A stretch of 64,000 bases of DNA from Pseudocitrobacter vendiensis (GCF_943590815.1 NZ_CALSBS010000001.1:186001-250000); one strand, 5' to 3'. Shown: positions 50,258 to 60,778, counted from the first letter of the stretch. Numbers and translations are program-made. Notes: generated from the sequence alone by a model not told the origin.

Positions 50258-51142
50258 ATGCAGTTTCGACTCATGCGCCACTTTATAACCGTTGCGGAAG
50301 AGCTACACATGCACCGCGCCGCCGAACGTTTAAACATGGCGCAGCCTGCCCTGAGTCAGCAAATCAAAACGCTGGAAGAACGTCTGGGCGTCACGCTTTT
50401 TCATCGTGCAAATCGACGCTTAACGCTTACGCCAGCAGGGGCGGCATTCCTGGAGAAATCAAAAATTGCCTTACAGATGGTGGATCAGGCCATTCTCGAT
50501 GCCCGTCAAACGGCCCGCGGGGAGCAAGGTATTCTAAATCTTGGCTGCGTATCTAGCGCGATTCTTGACGGAAAGCTGCCCGCGGTTTTACGCGAAATAC
50601 ACACGCAATGGCCGAATATCTCCCTTTCGCTGACCACGGGAAATGTACAAACGCTTTACACCGCACTGCAAAGTAATCAGCTTGATGTAGCCATCATTCG
50701 CGCACCGATACCTCTGCTGCCCGAGACGCTGCAATGTAAGCCCTTTACGTCAGAGAAAACGGTGCTTGCGCTACCTCGCCAACATCCGCTCTCCGGTTCA
50801 GCAGCGCTTACGCTCGCCTCTCTTGTCGAGGATAAGTGGATAACGTTGCGCGATCCTGAAGGGATTGGTCTGGAGCAATATTTTTATGATGCCTGTCGTC
50901 ATGCAGGGTTTCTGCCGAAAGTAGTGCAATACGCAACTGAAGTTTCCACGGTCATCAGTTTAGTCTCTGCCGGATTTGGTATTGCTCTCTTACCCGCTTC
51001 AGCCACCGCAGTGCATCTTGATAACGTGGTTTACATTGACATTATTGATAGGCTGGCAGAGACCGAGCTGTGCCTGGTCTGCCACCGGGTCGTTCGCTCA
51101 GCGGTGTTAAAAAAGTTCCTTGCAACACTTCAACACCCGTAA
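50258..51142 (+). CDS. LysR-family regulator of the adjacent decarboxylase
   Basis: A 294-aa transcription factor with an N-terminal winged HTH (about 1-60; RAAERLNMAQPALSQQIKTL) and a periplasmic-binding-like effector domain (about 88-290). Divergent orientation next to the UbiD gene suggests that it controls that gene in response to an aromatic acid; this is inference from context. K-12 has the LysR gene ybhD nearby, but I cannot say whether this is its ortholog. Confidence 0.85.
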   Translation: MQFRLMRHFITVAEELHMHRAAERLNMAQPALSQQIKTLEERLGVTLFHRANRRLTLTPAGAAFLEKSKIALQMVDQAILDARQTARGEQGILNLGCVSSAILDGKLPAVLREIHTQWPNISLSLTTGNVQTLYTALQSNQLDVAIIRAPIPLLPETLQCKPFTSEKTVLALPRQHPLSGSAALTLASLVEDKWITLRDPEGIGLEQYFYDACRHAGFLPKVVQYATEVSTVISLVSAGFGIALLPASATAVHLDNVVYIDIIDRLAETELCLVCHRVVRSAVLKKFLATLQHP

Positions 51143-51339
51143 GAGAGTGGAGCTCGCTTTAGTAAGAACGAAGGGCCTATACTTTTAAACTTGCTCAAAG
51201 CTGAAGAAATGATGTGCTAAATTATTGATTTGCTTGTAGCGTTATGTTGAGTTGTATGCTCATTGTCGCGTGAAATTTGTGCTTCGATATTTGTTAACCT
51301 ATTGAGGTAGAGTGGATTTCCATTTTCTGAGGTGTAGTC

Positions 51340-52335
51340 ATGAAACAAACCGTTTATACCGCCAGCCCCGAAAGCCAGCAGATCCACGTCTGGTCGCTGG
51401 GCCATGATGGCAACCTGACGCTGGTTCAGGTGGTGGATGTACCGGGTCAGGTACAGCCGATGGTGGTAAGTCCTGATAAACGTTATCTCTATGTGGGCGT
51501 ACGCCCGGAATTTCGTGTACTGGCCTATCGCATTGCGCCGGACGATGGTGCATTGACCTATACCGCTGAAGCGCCTCTGCCGGGCAGCCCGACGCATATT
51601 TCCACCGATCGTCAGGGGCAGTTTGTCTTCAGTGGCTCCTATAACGCAGGTTGTGTCAGCGTGACGCTTCTGGAAGACGGTATTCCGCGTGAAACGGTAG
51701 ACGTTATTGAAGGGCTGGAAGGCTGCCACTCGGCGAATATCTCCCCGGATAATCGTACGCTGTGGGTTCCGGCGCTGAAGCAGGACCGCATCTGCCTGTT
51801 TACGCTGAGTGATGACGGACATCTGGTTGCGCAGGATCCTGCGGAAGTGACCACGGTGGAAGGAGCGGGCCCGCGCCATCTGGTGTTCCATCCGAATCAA
51901 CAGTACGCCTACTGCGTGAACGAACTTAACAGCTCGGTTGATGTGTGGGAGCTGAAAGATCCGTATGGCAAAATTGAGTGCGTGCAGACGCTGGATATGA
52001 TGCCGCCTGATTTCTCCGATACCCGCTGGGCGGCAGATATCCACATTACGCCGGACGGTCGTCATCTCTACGCCTGCGACCGCACGTCCAGTCTGATTAC
52101 TGTTTTCAGCGTCTCTGAAGATGGCAGCGTGCTGGCAGTAGAAGGTTTCCAGCCGACGGAAACCCAGCCGCGCGGTTTTAATATTGACCATAGTGGTAAA
52201 TATGTCATTGCCGCCGGACAGAAATCGCACCATATCGCGGTGTATGAAATTAAAGGCGAGCAGGGGCTGCTGGAAGAGAAGGGCCGTTATGCGGTCGGGC
52301 AGGGGCCAATGTGGGTGGTGGTTAATGCCTACTAA
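51340..52335 (+). CDS. pgl: 6-phosphogluconolactonase
   Basis: Hydrolyses 6-phosphogluconolactone in the oxidative pentose phosphate pathway. The 331-aa protein (formerly YbhE) is a seven-bladed propeller of the lactonase type, with repeated blade motifs such as [24 protein letters not shown] and [14 protein letters not shown]. It has its own promoter region (51143-51339) and a strong terminator. Confidence 0.96.
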   Translation: MKQTVYTASPESQQIHVWSLGHDGNLTLVQVVDVPGQVQPMVVSPDKRYLYVGVRPEFRVLAYRIAPDDGALTYTAEAPLPGSPTHISTDRQGQFVFSGSYNAGCVSVTLLEDGIPRETVDVIEGLEGCHSANISPDNRTLWVPALKQDRICLFTLSDDGHLVAQDPAEVTTVEGAGPRHLVFHPNQQYAYCVNELNSSVDVWELKDPYGKIECVQTLDMMPPDFSDTRWAADIHITPDGRHLYACDRTSSLITVFSVSEDGSVLAVEGFQPTETQPRGFNIDHSGKYVIAAGQKSHHIAVYEIKGEQGLLEEKGRYAVGQGPMWVVVNAY

Positions 52336-52360
52336 GCATTGAGTTGATGCTGAAAACAAA

Positions 52361-52386
52361 AAACCTCGCCGCGGCGAGGTTTTTTC
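52361..52386 (+). terminator. pgl terminator
   Basis: AAACCTCGCC / GGCGAGGTTT with a 2-nt loop continues into a T-run: a strong intrinsic terminator. Confidence 0.9.
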
Positions 52387-52389
52387 GTT

Positions 52390-52418
52390 GTAGGCCTGAT
52401 AAGCGTAGCGCATCAGGC
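52390..52418. repeat. REP unit between pgl and ybhC
   Basis: GTAGGCCTGATAAGCGTAGC...GCATCAGGC palindromic unit in the convergent gap. Confidence 0.8.
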
Positions 52419-52427
52419 AATTTACAC

Positions 52428-53711
52428 TTACTGCTTCGGCTCTGCCAGAACCGTACTTCCCACGCCGCGGTTGTTGTATTCCCACATGCGGTTGAAGCTA
52501 CGGTCGTTCAGGTCACGCTGTACATTCCCTTTATCGTCTTTCGCGCCGGTATTACCTGCGAACGGACGTTTAGAGATTGCCGCGTCGGCCCACGGTTTCG
52601 CCATGTTGAAGCCTTCGTTAATGACGCTGTCGCGAATAACGACCTGGCCGTTGGTGTTACCATCGACATCCAGAGAACGGCCCAGTTGTGCAACGTTATC
52701 GCCGGACGCAGTAAAGCGACTGTTGATAGCCAGGAAACCGTAGTAGATGTTTGCCTGGGTTGCCGGCGCGAAGACGTAGCCTTCCTGCTGAGTACGAGAG
52801 TTCACCACGCGGAAGTCGGTGTTATCGAACACCACGGCGCCACGGCCAGAAACGATGTCCACATCCCCTTCGAGGTAGCTGTTGCTCACCAGCGTGCGGG
52901 TCTGACGATCGTTTTGCAGGCGGTTGTTGACGCTGCTGTTGGTCACAAAGAAGGTGTTCTGGCGACCCAGAATGTTCACCTTGTTAATTTGTACCTGATC
53001 GCCATCGGTGCGCAGAGCGACTGCCTGATGCGTACCGGCATCAACGCTGTCGCCAAGGTTATTTTCAATGGTCAGGTTCTGCAGTTGCAGACCGTTGTTC
53101 TGCGACCAGAATACCGCTGAACACATCACGCCAATGGTTGCGCTACGTTTGCTCTGGCAGTTGTCATACATATACCAGGACGGTTTGCCCGGCATATATT
53201 TTCCGGCCGGATTGACCAGATGACGCCAGGCGGCAGGGGCCATTTCGGAGTCGATCGCCAGGCCAATTTTCACGTCGAGCGGTTTTTCACCCGTACCGTA
53301 CAGCGTCACGCTGCCCGGAGCGGCAGGAATATAAACGGTGCCCTGATACTCGCCCGGCAGAATCGCGATGTACTGACGCTTGCTGCTGTGACGCGCAATG
53401 GCGGCATCGACGGCAGCCTGGATGGAGGTGTGCGTTACGCCCTGCTGGCCTGCAGCGCCAACCACGAAGTCAGGTTGTGCCGGGGTGCTAATCGAAGACG
53501 GCGACCAGGTCGCGCCATTAGGATCCAGGGCAGTGAAGTAACGCGCGGCAACGAAGTTTTGCGCTTCATCTGCGGATAAAACCGGACGGGATGACGTCCC
53601 CGGTGCGGCCTGTTCAGACGGGCGTTGATCCGCAGGGGTTGAGCTGCAAGCAGTCAGTGTCACGCCGAAAGCCAATGCCAGCGCCAGACGGGAAACCGAT
53701 AAAGTGTTCAT
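52428..53711 (-). CDS. ybhC: Outer-membrane lipoprotein YbhC (pectinesterase fold)
   Basis: A 427-aa lipoprotein with a signal peptide and lipobox ending in Cys22 (TLTACSS), then a right-handed beta-helix of the carbohydrate esterase 8 (pectin methylesterase) type. In E. coli it lacks pectinesterase activity and was annotated as an acyl-CoA thioester hydrolase, so the physiological role is open. Family blocks VDAGTHQAVALRTDGD, LEGDVDIVSGRGAVVFDN and LGRSLD are intact. Confidence 0.93.
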   Translation of the reverse strand: MNTLSVSRLALALAFGVTLTACSSTPADQRPSEQAAPGTSSRPVLSADEAQNFVAARYFTALDPNGATWSPSSISTPAQPDFVVGAAGQQGVTHTSIQAAVDAAIARHSSKRQYIAILPGEYQGTVYIPAAPGSVTLYGTGEKPLDVKIGLAIDSEMAPAAWRHLVNPAGKYMPGKPSWYMYDNCQSKRSATIGVMCSAVFWSQNNGLQLQNLTIENNLGDSVDAGTHQAVALRTDGDQVQINKVNILGRQNTFFVTNSSVNNRLQNDRQTRTLVSNSYLEGDVDIVSGRGAVVFDNTDFRVVNSRTQQEGYVFAPATQANIYYGFLAINSRFTASGDNVAQLGRSLDVDGNTNGQVVIRDSVINEGFNMAKPWADAAISKRPFAGNTGAKDDKGNVQRDLNDRSFNRMWEYNNRGVGSTVLAEPKQ

Positions 53712-53844
53712 GTTGCTCCAGGCTAGTTAAGTAAAAGGGTTCCATTTAAACCAGCCTTTTTATACTAAGTTGAGCGAAACGGGAAGATGCGCTGCATAAA
53801 AAAGCGCAGTGACTGATGTAAAAGGTTTTTTAGACAGGATTAGG

Positions 53845-53870
53845 GCCGGAATGCAGCGATACATTCCGGC
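53845..53870 (-). terminator. ybhB terminator hairpin
   Basis: GCCGGAATG / CATTCCGGC with an 8-nt loop, 8 nt past the ybhB stop; downstream on the minus strand is moderately T-rich. Confidence 0.7.
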
Positions 53871-53877
53871 AAGCCCA

Positions 53878-54354
53878 CTAGCTGAACAGGGCCGTTATTG
53901 AGGCGCTGCCGAGCGTATGAAAATGGACATTAAAGCCAACCATCGCGCCGCTGGCGTCTTCATCGACGTCGATACGTTCCACATCCAGCGCATGGACGGT
54001 AAAGATATAGCGGTGAGTTTCCCCTTTCGGCGGCGCGGCACCGCCGTAGCCCGCTTTGCCGAAATCGGTGCGGGTCTGGACTGCGCCCTCCGGCAGAGCG
54101 GCAATACCTGAGCCTGCGCCCTGCGGCAGTACCCGCGTATCGGCAGGCAAATTCGCTACCACCCAGTGCCACCAGCCGGAACCGGTCGGCGCATCGGGGT
54201 CAAAACAGGTCACAACAAAGCTTTTAGTACCCGCCGGAACCTCATCCCAGGCCAGATGCGGAGAGAGATTGTCACCTTCATAGCCCATGCCATTAAACAC
54301 CTGACGCTGCGGCAGTTTTTCGCCATCATGCAGATCATGACTGACTAAAATCAT
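53878..54354 (-). CDS. ybhB: YbhB, PEBP / Raf-kinase-inhibitor-like protein
   Basis: A 158-aa cytoplasmic protein of the phosphatidylethanolamine-binding family. Conserved ligand-pocket motifs are FDPDAPTGSGWWHWVV near 50-65 and the GYGGAAPPKGETHRY region near 103. Its function in bacteria is not established. It lies next to bioA as in K-12, but the 69-bp gap suggests an independent unit. Confidence 0.94.
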   Translation of the reverse strand: MILVSHDLHDGEKLPQRQVFNGMGYEGDNLSPHLAWDEVPAGTKSFVVTCFDPDAPTGSGWWHWVVANLPADTRVLPQGAGSGIAALPEGAVQTRTDFGKAGYGGAAPPKGETHRYIFTVHALDVERIDVDEDASGAMVGFNVHFHTLGSASITALFS

Positions 54355-54423
54355 CGTTGCCTCCTTCCTTTAATTTACTGATTAATAAGCAGTATAGCGG
54401 GCAAGAGGCAAGCTTACCGTGTC

Positions 54424-55713
54424 TTAATCGATAAAAAATGTGTCCGTTTCAAGCGCTTCACAGACTGCGCGCGTCAGGCGGCTGAGTTGTTCTGCGGAAA
54501 TGATATACGGCGGCATCAGGTAGATGAGCTTGCCAAAGGGGCGAATCCACACGCCTTGTTCGACAAAGAAACGTTGCAGCGCGGCCATATTCACCGGCTT
54601 GCGAGTTTCCACGACGCCAATCGCCCCCAATACGCGAACATCCGCCACTTGCGCCATGCTTTTCGCTGGAGCAAGTTCACGACATAGCTGTTGTTCGATA
54701 GCCGCAACCTGCTGCTGCCATTCCCCGCTCTCCAGAATCGCCAGGCTCTCTGTCGCCACCGCGCAGGCCAGCGGATTACCCATAAAGGTTGGGCCATGCA
54801 TAAAGCAGCCTGCTTCGCCGTTGCTGATGGTTTCAGCCACCAGCCGGGTGGTGAGCGCGGCGGAAAGGGTCATAGTACCGCCAGTGATCGCTTTCCCAAG
54901 GCAGAGAATATCAGGCGTAATACCCGCATGTTCGCAAGCAAAGAGTTTGCCAGTGCGGCCAAACCCGGTCGCGATTTCATCGGCAATCAACAGAATGCCT
55001 TCCCGGTCACACATCTTACGAATGCGTTTCAGCCACTCAGGATGATACATGCGCATCCCGCCTGCGCCCTGAACAATCGGTTCAAGGATCACCGCCGCAA
55101 TTTCATGACGATGCGCGGCCATCAGGCGGGCAAATGCCACTATGTCACGCTCATCCCATTCCCCGTCAAAGCGGCTGTTTGGTGCTGGCGCGAACAGGTT
55201 TTCCGGCAGGTAGCCTTTCCACAGGCTGTGCATGGAGTTGTCCGGGTCGCAGACCGACATCGCGCCGAAGGTATCGCCGTGATAACCGTTGCGGAAAGTC
55301 AGGAAACGCTGGCGCGGCTCGCCTTTGGCCTGCCAGTACTGCAATGCCATTTTCATGGCGACTTCCACCGCGACGGAGCCGGAGTCGGCGAGGAAAACGC
55401 ATTCCAGTGATGCTGGGGTCATCGCCACCAGCCTGCGGCATAGCGCCACTGCGCTGGGATGGGTAATGCCGCCGAACATCACGTGCGATATCTGGTCAAT
55501 CTGCGCTTTCATCGCCGCATTCAGACGCGGGTGATTGTAGCCGTGGATGGCGGCCCACCACGACGACATGCCGTCCACCAGTTGTTCGCCGCTCGCCAGC
55601 TGTAGCTCGCAGCCGTGCGCGGAAACCACCGGATAGACAGGAAGCGGGGCGCTCATGGAAGTGTAGGGGTGCCAGATATGCTGTTGATCGAAGGCGAGAT
55701 CGTCCGTTGTCAT
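54424..55713 (-). CDS. bioA: DAPA aminotransferase
   Basis: PLP enzyme that uses S-adenosylmethionine to aminate KAPA to DAPA in biotin synthesis. The 429-aa length and start [10 protein letters not shown] match K-12; the longer frame adds six residues inside the operator. PLP lysine is in [11 protein letters not shown] near 274; [14 protein letters not shown] is near 51. Divergent from bioBFCD across the shared bio operator. Confidence 0.97.
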   Translation of the reverse strand: MTTDDLAFDQQHIWHPYTSMSAPLPVYPVVSAHGCELQLASGEQLVDGMSSWWAAIHGYNHPRLNAAMKAQIDQISHVMFGGITHPSAVALCRRLVAMTPASLECVFLADSGSVAVEVAMKMALQYWQAKGEPRQRFLTFRNGYHGDTFGAMSVCDPDNSMHSLWKGYLPENLFAPAPNSRFDGEWDERDIVAFARLMAAHRHEIAAVILEPIVQGAGGMRMYHPEWLKRIRKMCDREGILLIADEIATGFGRTGKLFACEHAGITPDILCLGKAITGGTMTLSAALTTRLVAETISNGEAGCFMHGPTFMGNPLACAVATESLAILESGEWQQQVAAIEQQLCRELAPAKSMAQVADVRVLGAIGVVETRKPVNMAALQRFFVEQGVWIRPFGKLIYLMPPYIISAEQLSRLTRAVCEALETDTFFID

Positions 55714-55717
55714 AATC

Positions 55718-55757
55718 GACTTGTAAACCATTTTGAAAAGTTTTAGGTTTACGAGTA
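55718..55757. promoter_or_regulatory. bio operator (BirA site)
   Basis: TTGTAAACC (55721-55729) and GGTTTACGA (55746-55754), 16 bp apart, match the inverted half-sites bound by biotinoyl-AMP-charged BirA. The operator overlaps the divergent bioA and bioB promoters. One base in the right arm breaks perfect symmetry (GGTTTACgA). Confidence 0.88.
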
Positions 55758-55797
55758 TAAACCGATCCGAAAATTAACAAAACCCCTGGAGAAGCCA

Positions 55798-56838
55798 ATG
55801 GCTAACCCTTTACGCTGGACAATGTCGCAGGTCACCGAACTTTTTGAGAAACCATTGCTTGATTTGCTGTTTGAAGCGCAGCAGATCCATCGCCAGCATT
55901 TCGACCCACGCCAGGTGCAGGTCAGCACCCTGTTGTCGATTAAAACCGGCGCATGCCCGGAAGATTGCAAATACTGCCCGCAAAGCTCGCGCTATAAAAC
56001 CGGGCTGGAGAGCGAGCGTCTGATGGAAGTGGAGCAGGTGCTGGATTCGGCCCGCAAGGCGAAGCTGGCCGGTTCTACCCGTTTCTGCATGGGCGCGGCA
56101 TGGAAAAACCCGCACGAGCGCGATATGCCGTACCTTGAACAAATGGTGCAGGGCGTGAAGGAGATGGGCCTGGAAGCCTGTATGACGCTCGGTACCTTGT
56201 CCGACACGCAGGCGCAACGCCTGGCCTCGGCGGGGCTCGACTACTACAACCACAACCTGGACACCTCGCCGGAATTCTACGGCAATATCATCACTACCCG
56301 CAGCTATCAGGAACGCCTTGATACGCTGGATAAAGTACGTGATGCGGGTATCAAGGTTTGTTCCGGCGGGATTGTGGGTCTTGGCGAAACGGTCACCGAT
56401 CGCGCGGGCCTGCTGCTGCAACTGGCAAACCTGCCGACGCCGCCGGAAAGCGTGCCCATCAACATGCTGGTGAAGGTGAAGGGCACGCCGCTTGCGGATA
56501 ACGAGGACGTTGATGCCTTTGATTTTATTCGCACTATCGCCGTGGCGCGCATCATGATGCCAACCTCGCACGTGCGTCTCTCTGCCGGTCGCGAACAGAT
56601 GAACGAGCAAACGCAGGCGATGTGCTTTATGGCCGGGGCCAACTCGATTTTCTACGGCTGCAAACTGCTGACGACGCCGAACCCGGAAGAAGATAAAGAC
56701 CTGCAGTTGTTCCGCAAGCTGGGCCTCAACCCGGAACAAACCACCGTTACCGCGGGCGATAACGAACAGCAGCAGCGTCTGGAGCAGGCGCTGATGACCC
56801 CGGATACCGAAACGTATTACAACGCGGCGGCGGTATGA
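55798..56838 (+). CDS. bioB: Biotin synthase
   Basis: Radical-SAM enzyme inserting sulfur into dethiobiotin. The 346 aa include the CxxxCxxC cluster Cys53, Cys57, Cys60 ([12 protein letters not shown]). The cysteines of the second 2Fe-2S cluster lie in TRFCMGAA near 97, EACMTLG near 128 and [10 protein letters not shown] near 188. The stop overlaps bioF by 4 nt. Confidence 0.98.
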   Translation: MANPLRWTMSQVTELFEKPLLDLLFEAQQIHRQHFDPRQVQVSTLLSIKTGACPEDCKYCPQSSRYKTGLESERLMEVEQVLDSARKAKLAGSTRFCMGAAWKNPHERDMPYLEQMVQGVKEMGLEACMTLGTLSDTQAQRLASAGLDYYNHNLDTSPEFYGNIITTRSYQERLDTLDKVRDAGIKVCSGGIVGLGETVTDRAGLLLQLANLPTPPESVPINMLVKVKGTPLADNEDVDAFDFIRTIAVARIMMPTSHVRLSAGREQMNEQTQAMCFMAGANSIFYGCKLLTTPNPEEDKDLQLFRKLGLNPEQTTVTAGDNEQQQRLEQALMTPDTETYYNAAAV

Positions 56839-57992
56839 GCTGGCAGCAACGCATCGATAGCGCGTTAGCACAACGGCGTGAGGCAGATGCCTTGCGTCAT
56901 CGTGTGCCGCTGGCGCAGGGCGCCGGACGCTGGCTGGAGTACGAAGGTCAGCGCTATCGCAATTTCTCGAGTAACGACTATCTGGGGATGAGCCAGCATC
57001 CGCAAGTGATCCACGCCTGGCAACAGGGCGCGGAACAGTACGGTACCGGCAGCGGCGGCTCGGGCCACGTCACCGGATTCAGTCACGCCCATCGCGACCT
57101 GGAAACCGAACTCGCCCAGTGGTTGGGCTACCCGCGTGCGCTGCTGTTTATCTCCGGATTTGCCGCCAATCAGGCGGTGATCGACGCGATGATGAGTGAT
57201 AAAGACAGGATCGTTGCCGATCGTTTAAGCCATGCCTCGCTACTGGAAGCCGCCGCGTTAAGCCCGGCGGCGTTGCGCCGTTTTCAGCACAACGACAGCC
57301 AGCATCTGACGCGGTTGTTGAGCAGCTCCGTTGAGGGGCAACAACTGGTCGTCACCGAAGGTGTCTTCAGCATGGACGGCGATAGTGCGCCGTTGGCAAA
57401 CGTCGCAGAGGCGACAACGCAGGCAGACGCGTGGTTGATGGTGGATGACGCGCATGGTATCGGTGTGAAGGGCGCGCAGGGGCGGGGAAGTTGTTGGCAA
57501 CAGGGCGTGCGTCCTGAATTGCTGGTAGTGACCTTTGGTAAAGCCTTTGGCCTGAGCGGGGCGGCAGTGCTGTGTAGCGAATCGCTGGCCGATTATCTGC
57601 TGCAGTTTGCCCGTCATCTGATTTACAGCACCTCGATGCCTCCGGCGCAGGCCGTGGCGCTGCGGGCATCTCTTGACGTGATTCGCAGCGATGAAGGCGA
57701 TAAGCGGCGGGAAGTCCTGGCGCAGCATATCGCGCATTTTCGCACGGGGGCGCAAGGGCTGGACTATCAACTCACGCCATCTGACAGCGCTATTCAGCCG
57801 CTGATTGTCGGCGAGAACGCGCGTACGCTCTCCCTGGCGACAACGCTGCGTGAAAAAGGCTGTTGGGTGACGGCAATCCGCCCACCTACCGTACCCGCCG
57901 GAACCGCGCGTTTACGCTTAACGCTGACGGCGGCGCACAGGCGAGAAGATATTGACACACTGCTGGAGGTGCTACATGGCGTCCGTGAATAA
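56835..57992 (+). CDS. bioF: KAPA synthase (8-amino-7-oxononanoate synthase)
   Basis: PLP enzyme condensing pimeloyl-thioester with alanine. The 385-aa alpha-oxoamine synthase has the PLP lysine in [11 protein letters not shown] near 236, [10 protein letters not shown] near 47 and [11 protein letters not shown] near 103. It overlaps bioB by 4 nt and bioC by 17 nt. Confidence 0.97.
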   Translation: MSWQQRIDSALAQRREADALRHRVPLAQGAGRWLEYEGQRYRNFSSNDYLGMSQHPQVIHAWQQGAEQYGTGSGGSGHVTGFSHAHRDLETELAQWLGYPRALLFISGFAANQAVIDAMMSDKDRIVADRLSHASLLEAAALSPAALRRFQHNDSQHLTRLLSSSVEGQQLVVTEGVFSMDGDSAPLANVAEATTQADAWLMVDDAHGIGVKGAQGRGSCWQQGVRPELLVVTFGKAFGLSGAAVLCSESLADYLLQFARHLIYSTSMPPAQAVALRASLDVIRSDEGDKRREVLAQHIAHFRTGAQGLDYQLTPSDSAIQPLIVGENARTLSLATTLREKGCWVTAIRPPTVPAGTARLRLTLTAAHRREDIDTLLEVLHGVRE

Positions 57993-58731
57993 ACAGGCTG
58001 TGGCGGCGGCTTTCGGCCGGGCGGCGGCGCAGTATCACCAGTTTAACGAACTTCAGCGCCAGAGCGCGGCGCATCTGCTCGAACAACTCCCGACGCGAGC
58101 ATTTACCCGTGTGCTGGACGCAGGCTGCGGCCCCGGTAGCTACAGCCGCTACTGGCGCGAACAGGGCAGTGAGGTCACCGCGCTGGATCTCTCCGCTGAT
58201 ATGCTTGCACAGGCGCGCCAGCAGCGAGCGGCACAGCACTATTTGCTGGCGGATATCGAAGCCATTCCCTTGCCTGACGCCGGGTTTGACCTGGTGTGGA
58301 GCAATCTTGCTGTGCAGTGGTGCAGCGATATCCAGGTTGCGCTGGCCGAGCTTTATCGCCAGCTACGCCCCGGTGGCGTACTGGCGTTCACTACGCTTTG
58401 CGCCGGGTCGTTGCCAGAGCTGAATCAGGCCTGGCAGGCCGTGGATACGCATCCTCATGCGAACCGTTTTTTACCGGAAGAGACGCTACGACAGGCACTG
58501 GCGGGCTGGCAGCAGCGCAGTCGCGCACGCTCGATGACTTTGCTGTTTCCCGATGCCCTGAGCGCAATGCGTTCTCTGAAGGGGATTGGCGCAACGCATC
58601 TGCATGAAGGGCGGGCGCGCGAGCCGTTAACCCGCAGCAAACTTCAGCAGTTGCAGCTGGCATGGCCAAAAGTTGAGGGCCAATGCCCGCTGACCTACCA
58701 TCTTTTTTCTGGAGTGATTACTCGTGATTGA
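57976..58731 (+). CDS. bioC: Malonyl-ACP O-methyltransferase
   Basis: SAM-dependent methyltransferase that disguises malonyl-ACP so fatty-acid synthesis can build the pimeloyl chain. The 251 aa include motif [16 protein letters not shown] near 47 and the WSNLAVQWC acceptor region near 111. I start at [17 protein letters not shown], as in K-12, overlapping bioF by 17 nt. Middle parts differ more from K-12 than other bio proteins. Confidence 0.95.
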   Translation: MASVNKQAVAAAFGRAAAQYHQFNELQRQSAAHLLEQLPTRAFTRVLDAGCGPGSYSRYWREQGSEVTALDLSADMLAQARQQRAAQHYLLADIEAIPLPDAGFDLVWSNLAVQWCSDIQVALAELYRQLRPGGVLAFTTLCAGSLPELNQAWQAVDTHPHANRFLPEETLRQALAGWQQRSRARSMTLLFPDALSAMRSLKGIGATHLHEGRAREPLTRSKLQQLQLAWPKVEGQCPLTYHLFSGVITRD

Positions 58732-59422
58732 ACGTTATTTTGTTACCGGCACCGATACGGAAGTGGGGAAAACGGTGGCCAGCACGGCGCTGCTACAGGC
58801 CGCGCGGGCGCGAGGATATCGGACCGCAGGCTACAAGCCCGTCGCCTCTGGCAGTGAAGAAACGCCTGACGGGCTGCGTAACAGTGATGCGCTGGCATTG
58901 CAGCGCAATAGCGTGCTGCCGCTGGCCTATGACGTGGTGAATCCCTACACCTTCGCTGAGCCTACCTCGCCACACATTATCAGCGAGGTGGAACAGCGCC
59001 CGATTGAGGCTGACGTGATGTCGGCGGGTCTTCGCACGCTGGAAGCGCAGGCGGATTGGGTGTTAGTGGAAGGCGCGGGTGGCTGGTATACGCCGCTTTC
59101 GCCCCATCTGACGTTTGCGGATTGGGTGCAACACGAGCAGTTGCCGGTGATTCTGGTGGTCGGCATGAAACTGGGCTGCATCAACCATGCGCTCCTAACC
59201 GCGCAGGCTGTTAAGCAGGCTGGTCTGCGACTGGCGGGATGGATAGCCAACGATATCGAGCAGCCTGGAAAGCGTCACCAGCCTTATCTGGCGACGCTGC
59301 AACGGATGATTGACGCGCCGATGCTGGGCGAAATCCCCTGGCTGGGGGCGACGCCGGCAGAGCACGACTCTGGACAGTATCTTGACCTCACAGCCCTGTC
59401 TCAGGCGTCATCCACGCTTTAA
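58724..59422 (+). CDS. bioD: Dethiobiotin synthetase
   Basis: ATP-dependent carboxylase closing the ureido ring. The 232 aa include Walker [10 protein letters not shown] (8-16), [19 protein letters not shown] near 37 and the [12 protein letters not shown] motif near 111. The GTG start overlaps bioC by 8 nt. The C-terminus is several residues longer than K-12 BioD and overlaps the end of the convergent ABC ATPase gene by 35 bp. Confidence 0.95.
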   Translation: MIERYFVTGTDTEVGKTVASTALLQAARARGYRTAGYKPVASGSEETPDGLRNSDALALQRNSVLPLAYDVVNPYTFAEPTSPHIISEVEQRPIEADVMSAGLRTLEAQADWVLVEGAGGWYTPLSPHLTFADWVQHEQLPVILVVGMKLGCINHALLTAQAVKQAGLRLAGWIANDIEQPGKRHQPYLATLQRMIDAPMLGEIPWLGATPAEHDSGQYLDLTALSQASSTL

Positions 59423-60110
59423 TCATCTGTTCATCCAGTTGCGCCACATCGCCCTGGGCCACGTTTCTGCCGCGATGCAGCAGGCAGAAACGGTCCGCCA
59501 CCCGCTGAATAAACGGTAGCTGTTGTTCCGCCAGCAATATCGTCAACCCAATCTCCCGATTCAGGCGCAGAAGCATATCCCCCAGCCGGTGGATAAACGC
59601 GTGGCCCACGCCGCGCGTGGGCTCATCCAGAATCAGCAACTGTGGCTGCGTGACCATTGCACAGGCGACCGCCAGTTGATAACGGTCGTCCTCCGTGAGT
59701 GCGGAGCCCTTAAGTTGCCTGAGCGCATATAGAGAGGGGAAGAGCGCGTAAATTTCCGGGCCCACCGTGCCGCTGCTTTCACCTGCCGCCTTGAGAGCAA
59801 TCAGCAAATTCTCTTCCACGCTAAGCTGCGAAAAAATGCGTTTATCCTGAGGGACATAACCGATCCCAAGTGTTGTGCGTCGTACGGGCGAGAGGGGCAT
59901 TAAATCGCAGGGCGGCGAGCCGGTTTGTTGCCAAATCATGCTCCCGCTTTCAATGGGTTGATGGCCGGTAATACAGTTCACCAGCGTGGTCTTCCCCGTT
60001 CCGGGAAGACCGATTAAACAGGTGCACTCGCCGGAAGCCAGTTCGAGGTCGATGTTCCAGAGCGTGTGCTGGTTTCCGTAGAAATGATTGACTGCATGCA
60101 AACTTAACAT
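59388..60110 (-). CDS. Orphan UrtE/LivF-like ABC ATPase, degenerate signature
   Basis: A 240-aa ABC ATPase most like UrtE, the urea/branched-chain amino acid importer subunit. Walker A is GLPGTGKTT (34-42), the Q-loop is in GIGYVPQDKRIFSQLSVEENL (Gln88), and Walker B is LLILDEPTRGV (158-168). The signature expected as LSGGQQQQLA is instead LTEDDRYQLA (138-147), losing both conserved glycines and the Ser. No permease, binding protein or second ATPase is nearby. It may be a repurposed or decaying subunit, but the frame is intact over full length. K-12 has nothing between bioD and uvrB. It overlaps bioD by 35 bp. Confidence 0.8.
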   Translation of the reverse strand: MLSLHAVNHFYGNQHTLWNIDLELASGECTCLIGLPGTGKTTLVNCITGHQPIESGSMIWQQTGSPPCDLMPLSPVRRTTLGIGYVPQDKRIFSQLSVEENLLIALKAAGESSGTVGPEIYALFPSLYALRQLKGSALTEDDRYQLAVACAMVTQPQLLILDEPTRGVGHAFIHRLGDMLLRLNREIGLTILLAEQQLPFIQRVADRFCLLHRGRNVAQGDVAQLDEQMIKAWMTPETGL

Positions 60111-60436
60111 CGTGTTCTCCTCAAGCCCAGGGAAAGGGTCACGAAAAAGGTTGCAATTACCTTGCCAGAACGTATTTCCCTCAGCATAACGACTGATTTT
60201 TAAGAATTAACCTAAGGAATAGGGATGGGTCGGAGAGCGTGGGATGCACGGCACTGGCGCAATAATCAGCGACGATTGGGCGAAATTCATACGAAACTGT
60301 GAGGGCTGTCACGCAGAATCCTCATGATGATTTTCGCTGATAAAAATCAAAAATTAACGATAAAAAAATTTTACCCGTCGCTTTTAAGTCGATCGACGTA
60401 AGCGCCCGAGTGACAGGGGATAGGGGCTCCAGACAC

Positions 60437-60459
60437 TTATCCACTATTCCTGTGGATAA
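60437..60459. promoter_or_regulatory. Paired DnaA boxes upstream of uvrB
   Basis: TTATCCACT (60437-60445) and TGTGGATAA (60451-60459, reverse of the perfect box TTATCCACA) face each other 5 bp apart. A DnaA-binding site upstream of uvrB, near its distal P3 promoter, is reported for E. coli. Confidence 0.65.
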
Positions 60460-60762
60460 CCTTGTGCATTAGAGTTAGAAAACCTGCGGAAGGCGAGAGA
60501 ATACGCGGCTTGCCAGTAAATTGATGCGAAACGCGGCTTTTCAATCTTTTCTTTTATTATCAGTAAGATGAATAAAAGCAATGGCTGGGGTTGGCGTGCG
60601 ACTCACTGACATAAAAGTTTAATGACACATATTGACAAATGTTAAAACAGAAAAAGTTCTGGGGATAACCTCTTCCGGGAGTTTTTTTATCCTGCCAGAG
60701 CGCAAATTTCAGCCACTACGCATCGATTCAGAACGACGTAACAGCAATACCATAATGTGCCA

Positions 60763-60778
60763 CTGTTTTTATATCCAG
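60763..60778 (+). promoter_or_regulatory. LexA (SOS) box of uvrB
   Basis: CTGTTTTTATATCCAG fits the LexA pattern CTG-N10-CAG and closely resembles the E. coli uvrB SOS box. It lies about 80 bp before the start codon. Confidence 0.88.

Noticed and set aside
51217-52485. 422-codon minus-strand frame opposite pgl
   Set aside because: Antisense shadow; pgl is clearly the real gene and the frame crosses the pgl terminator and a REP.
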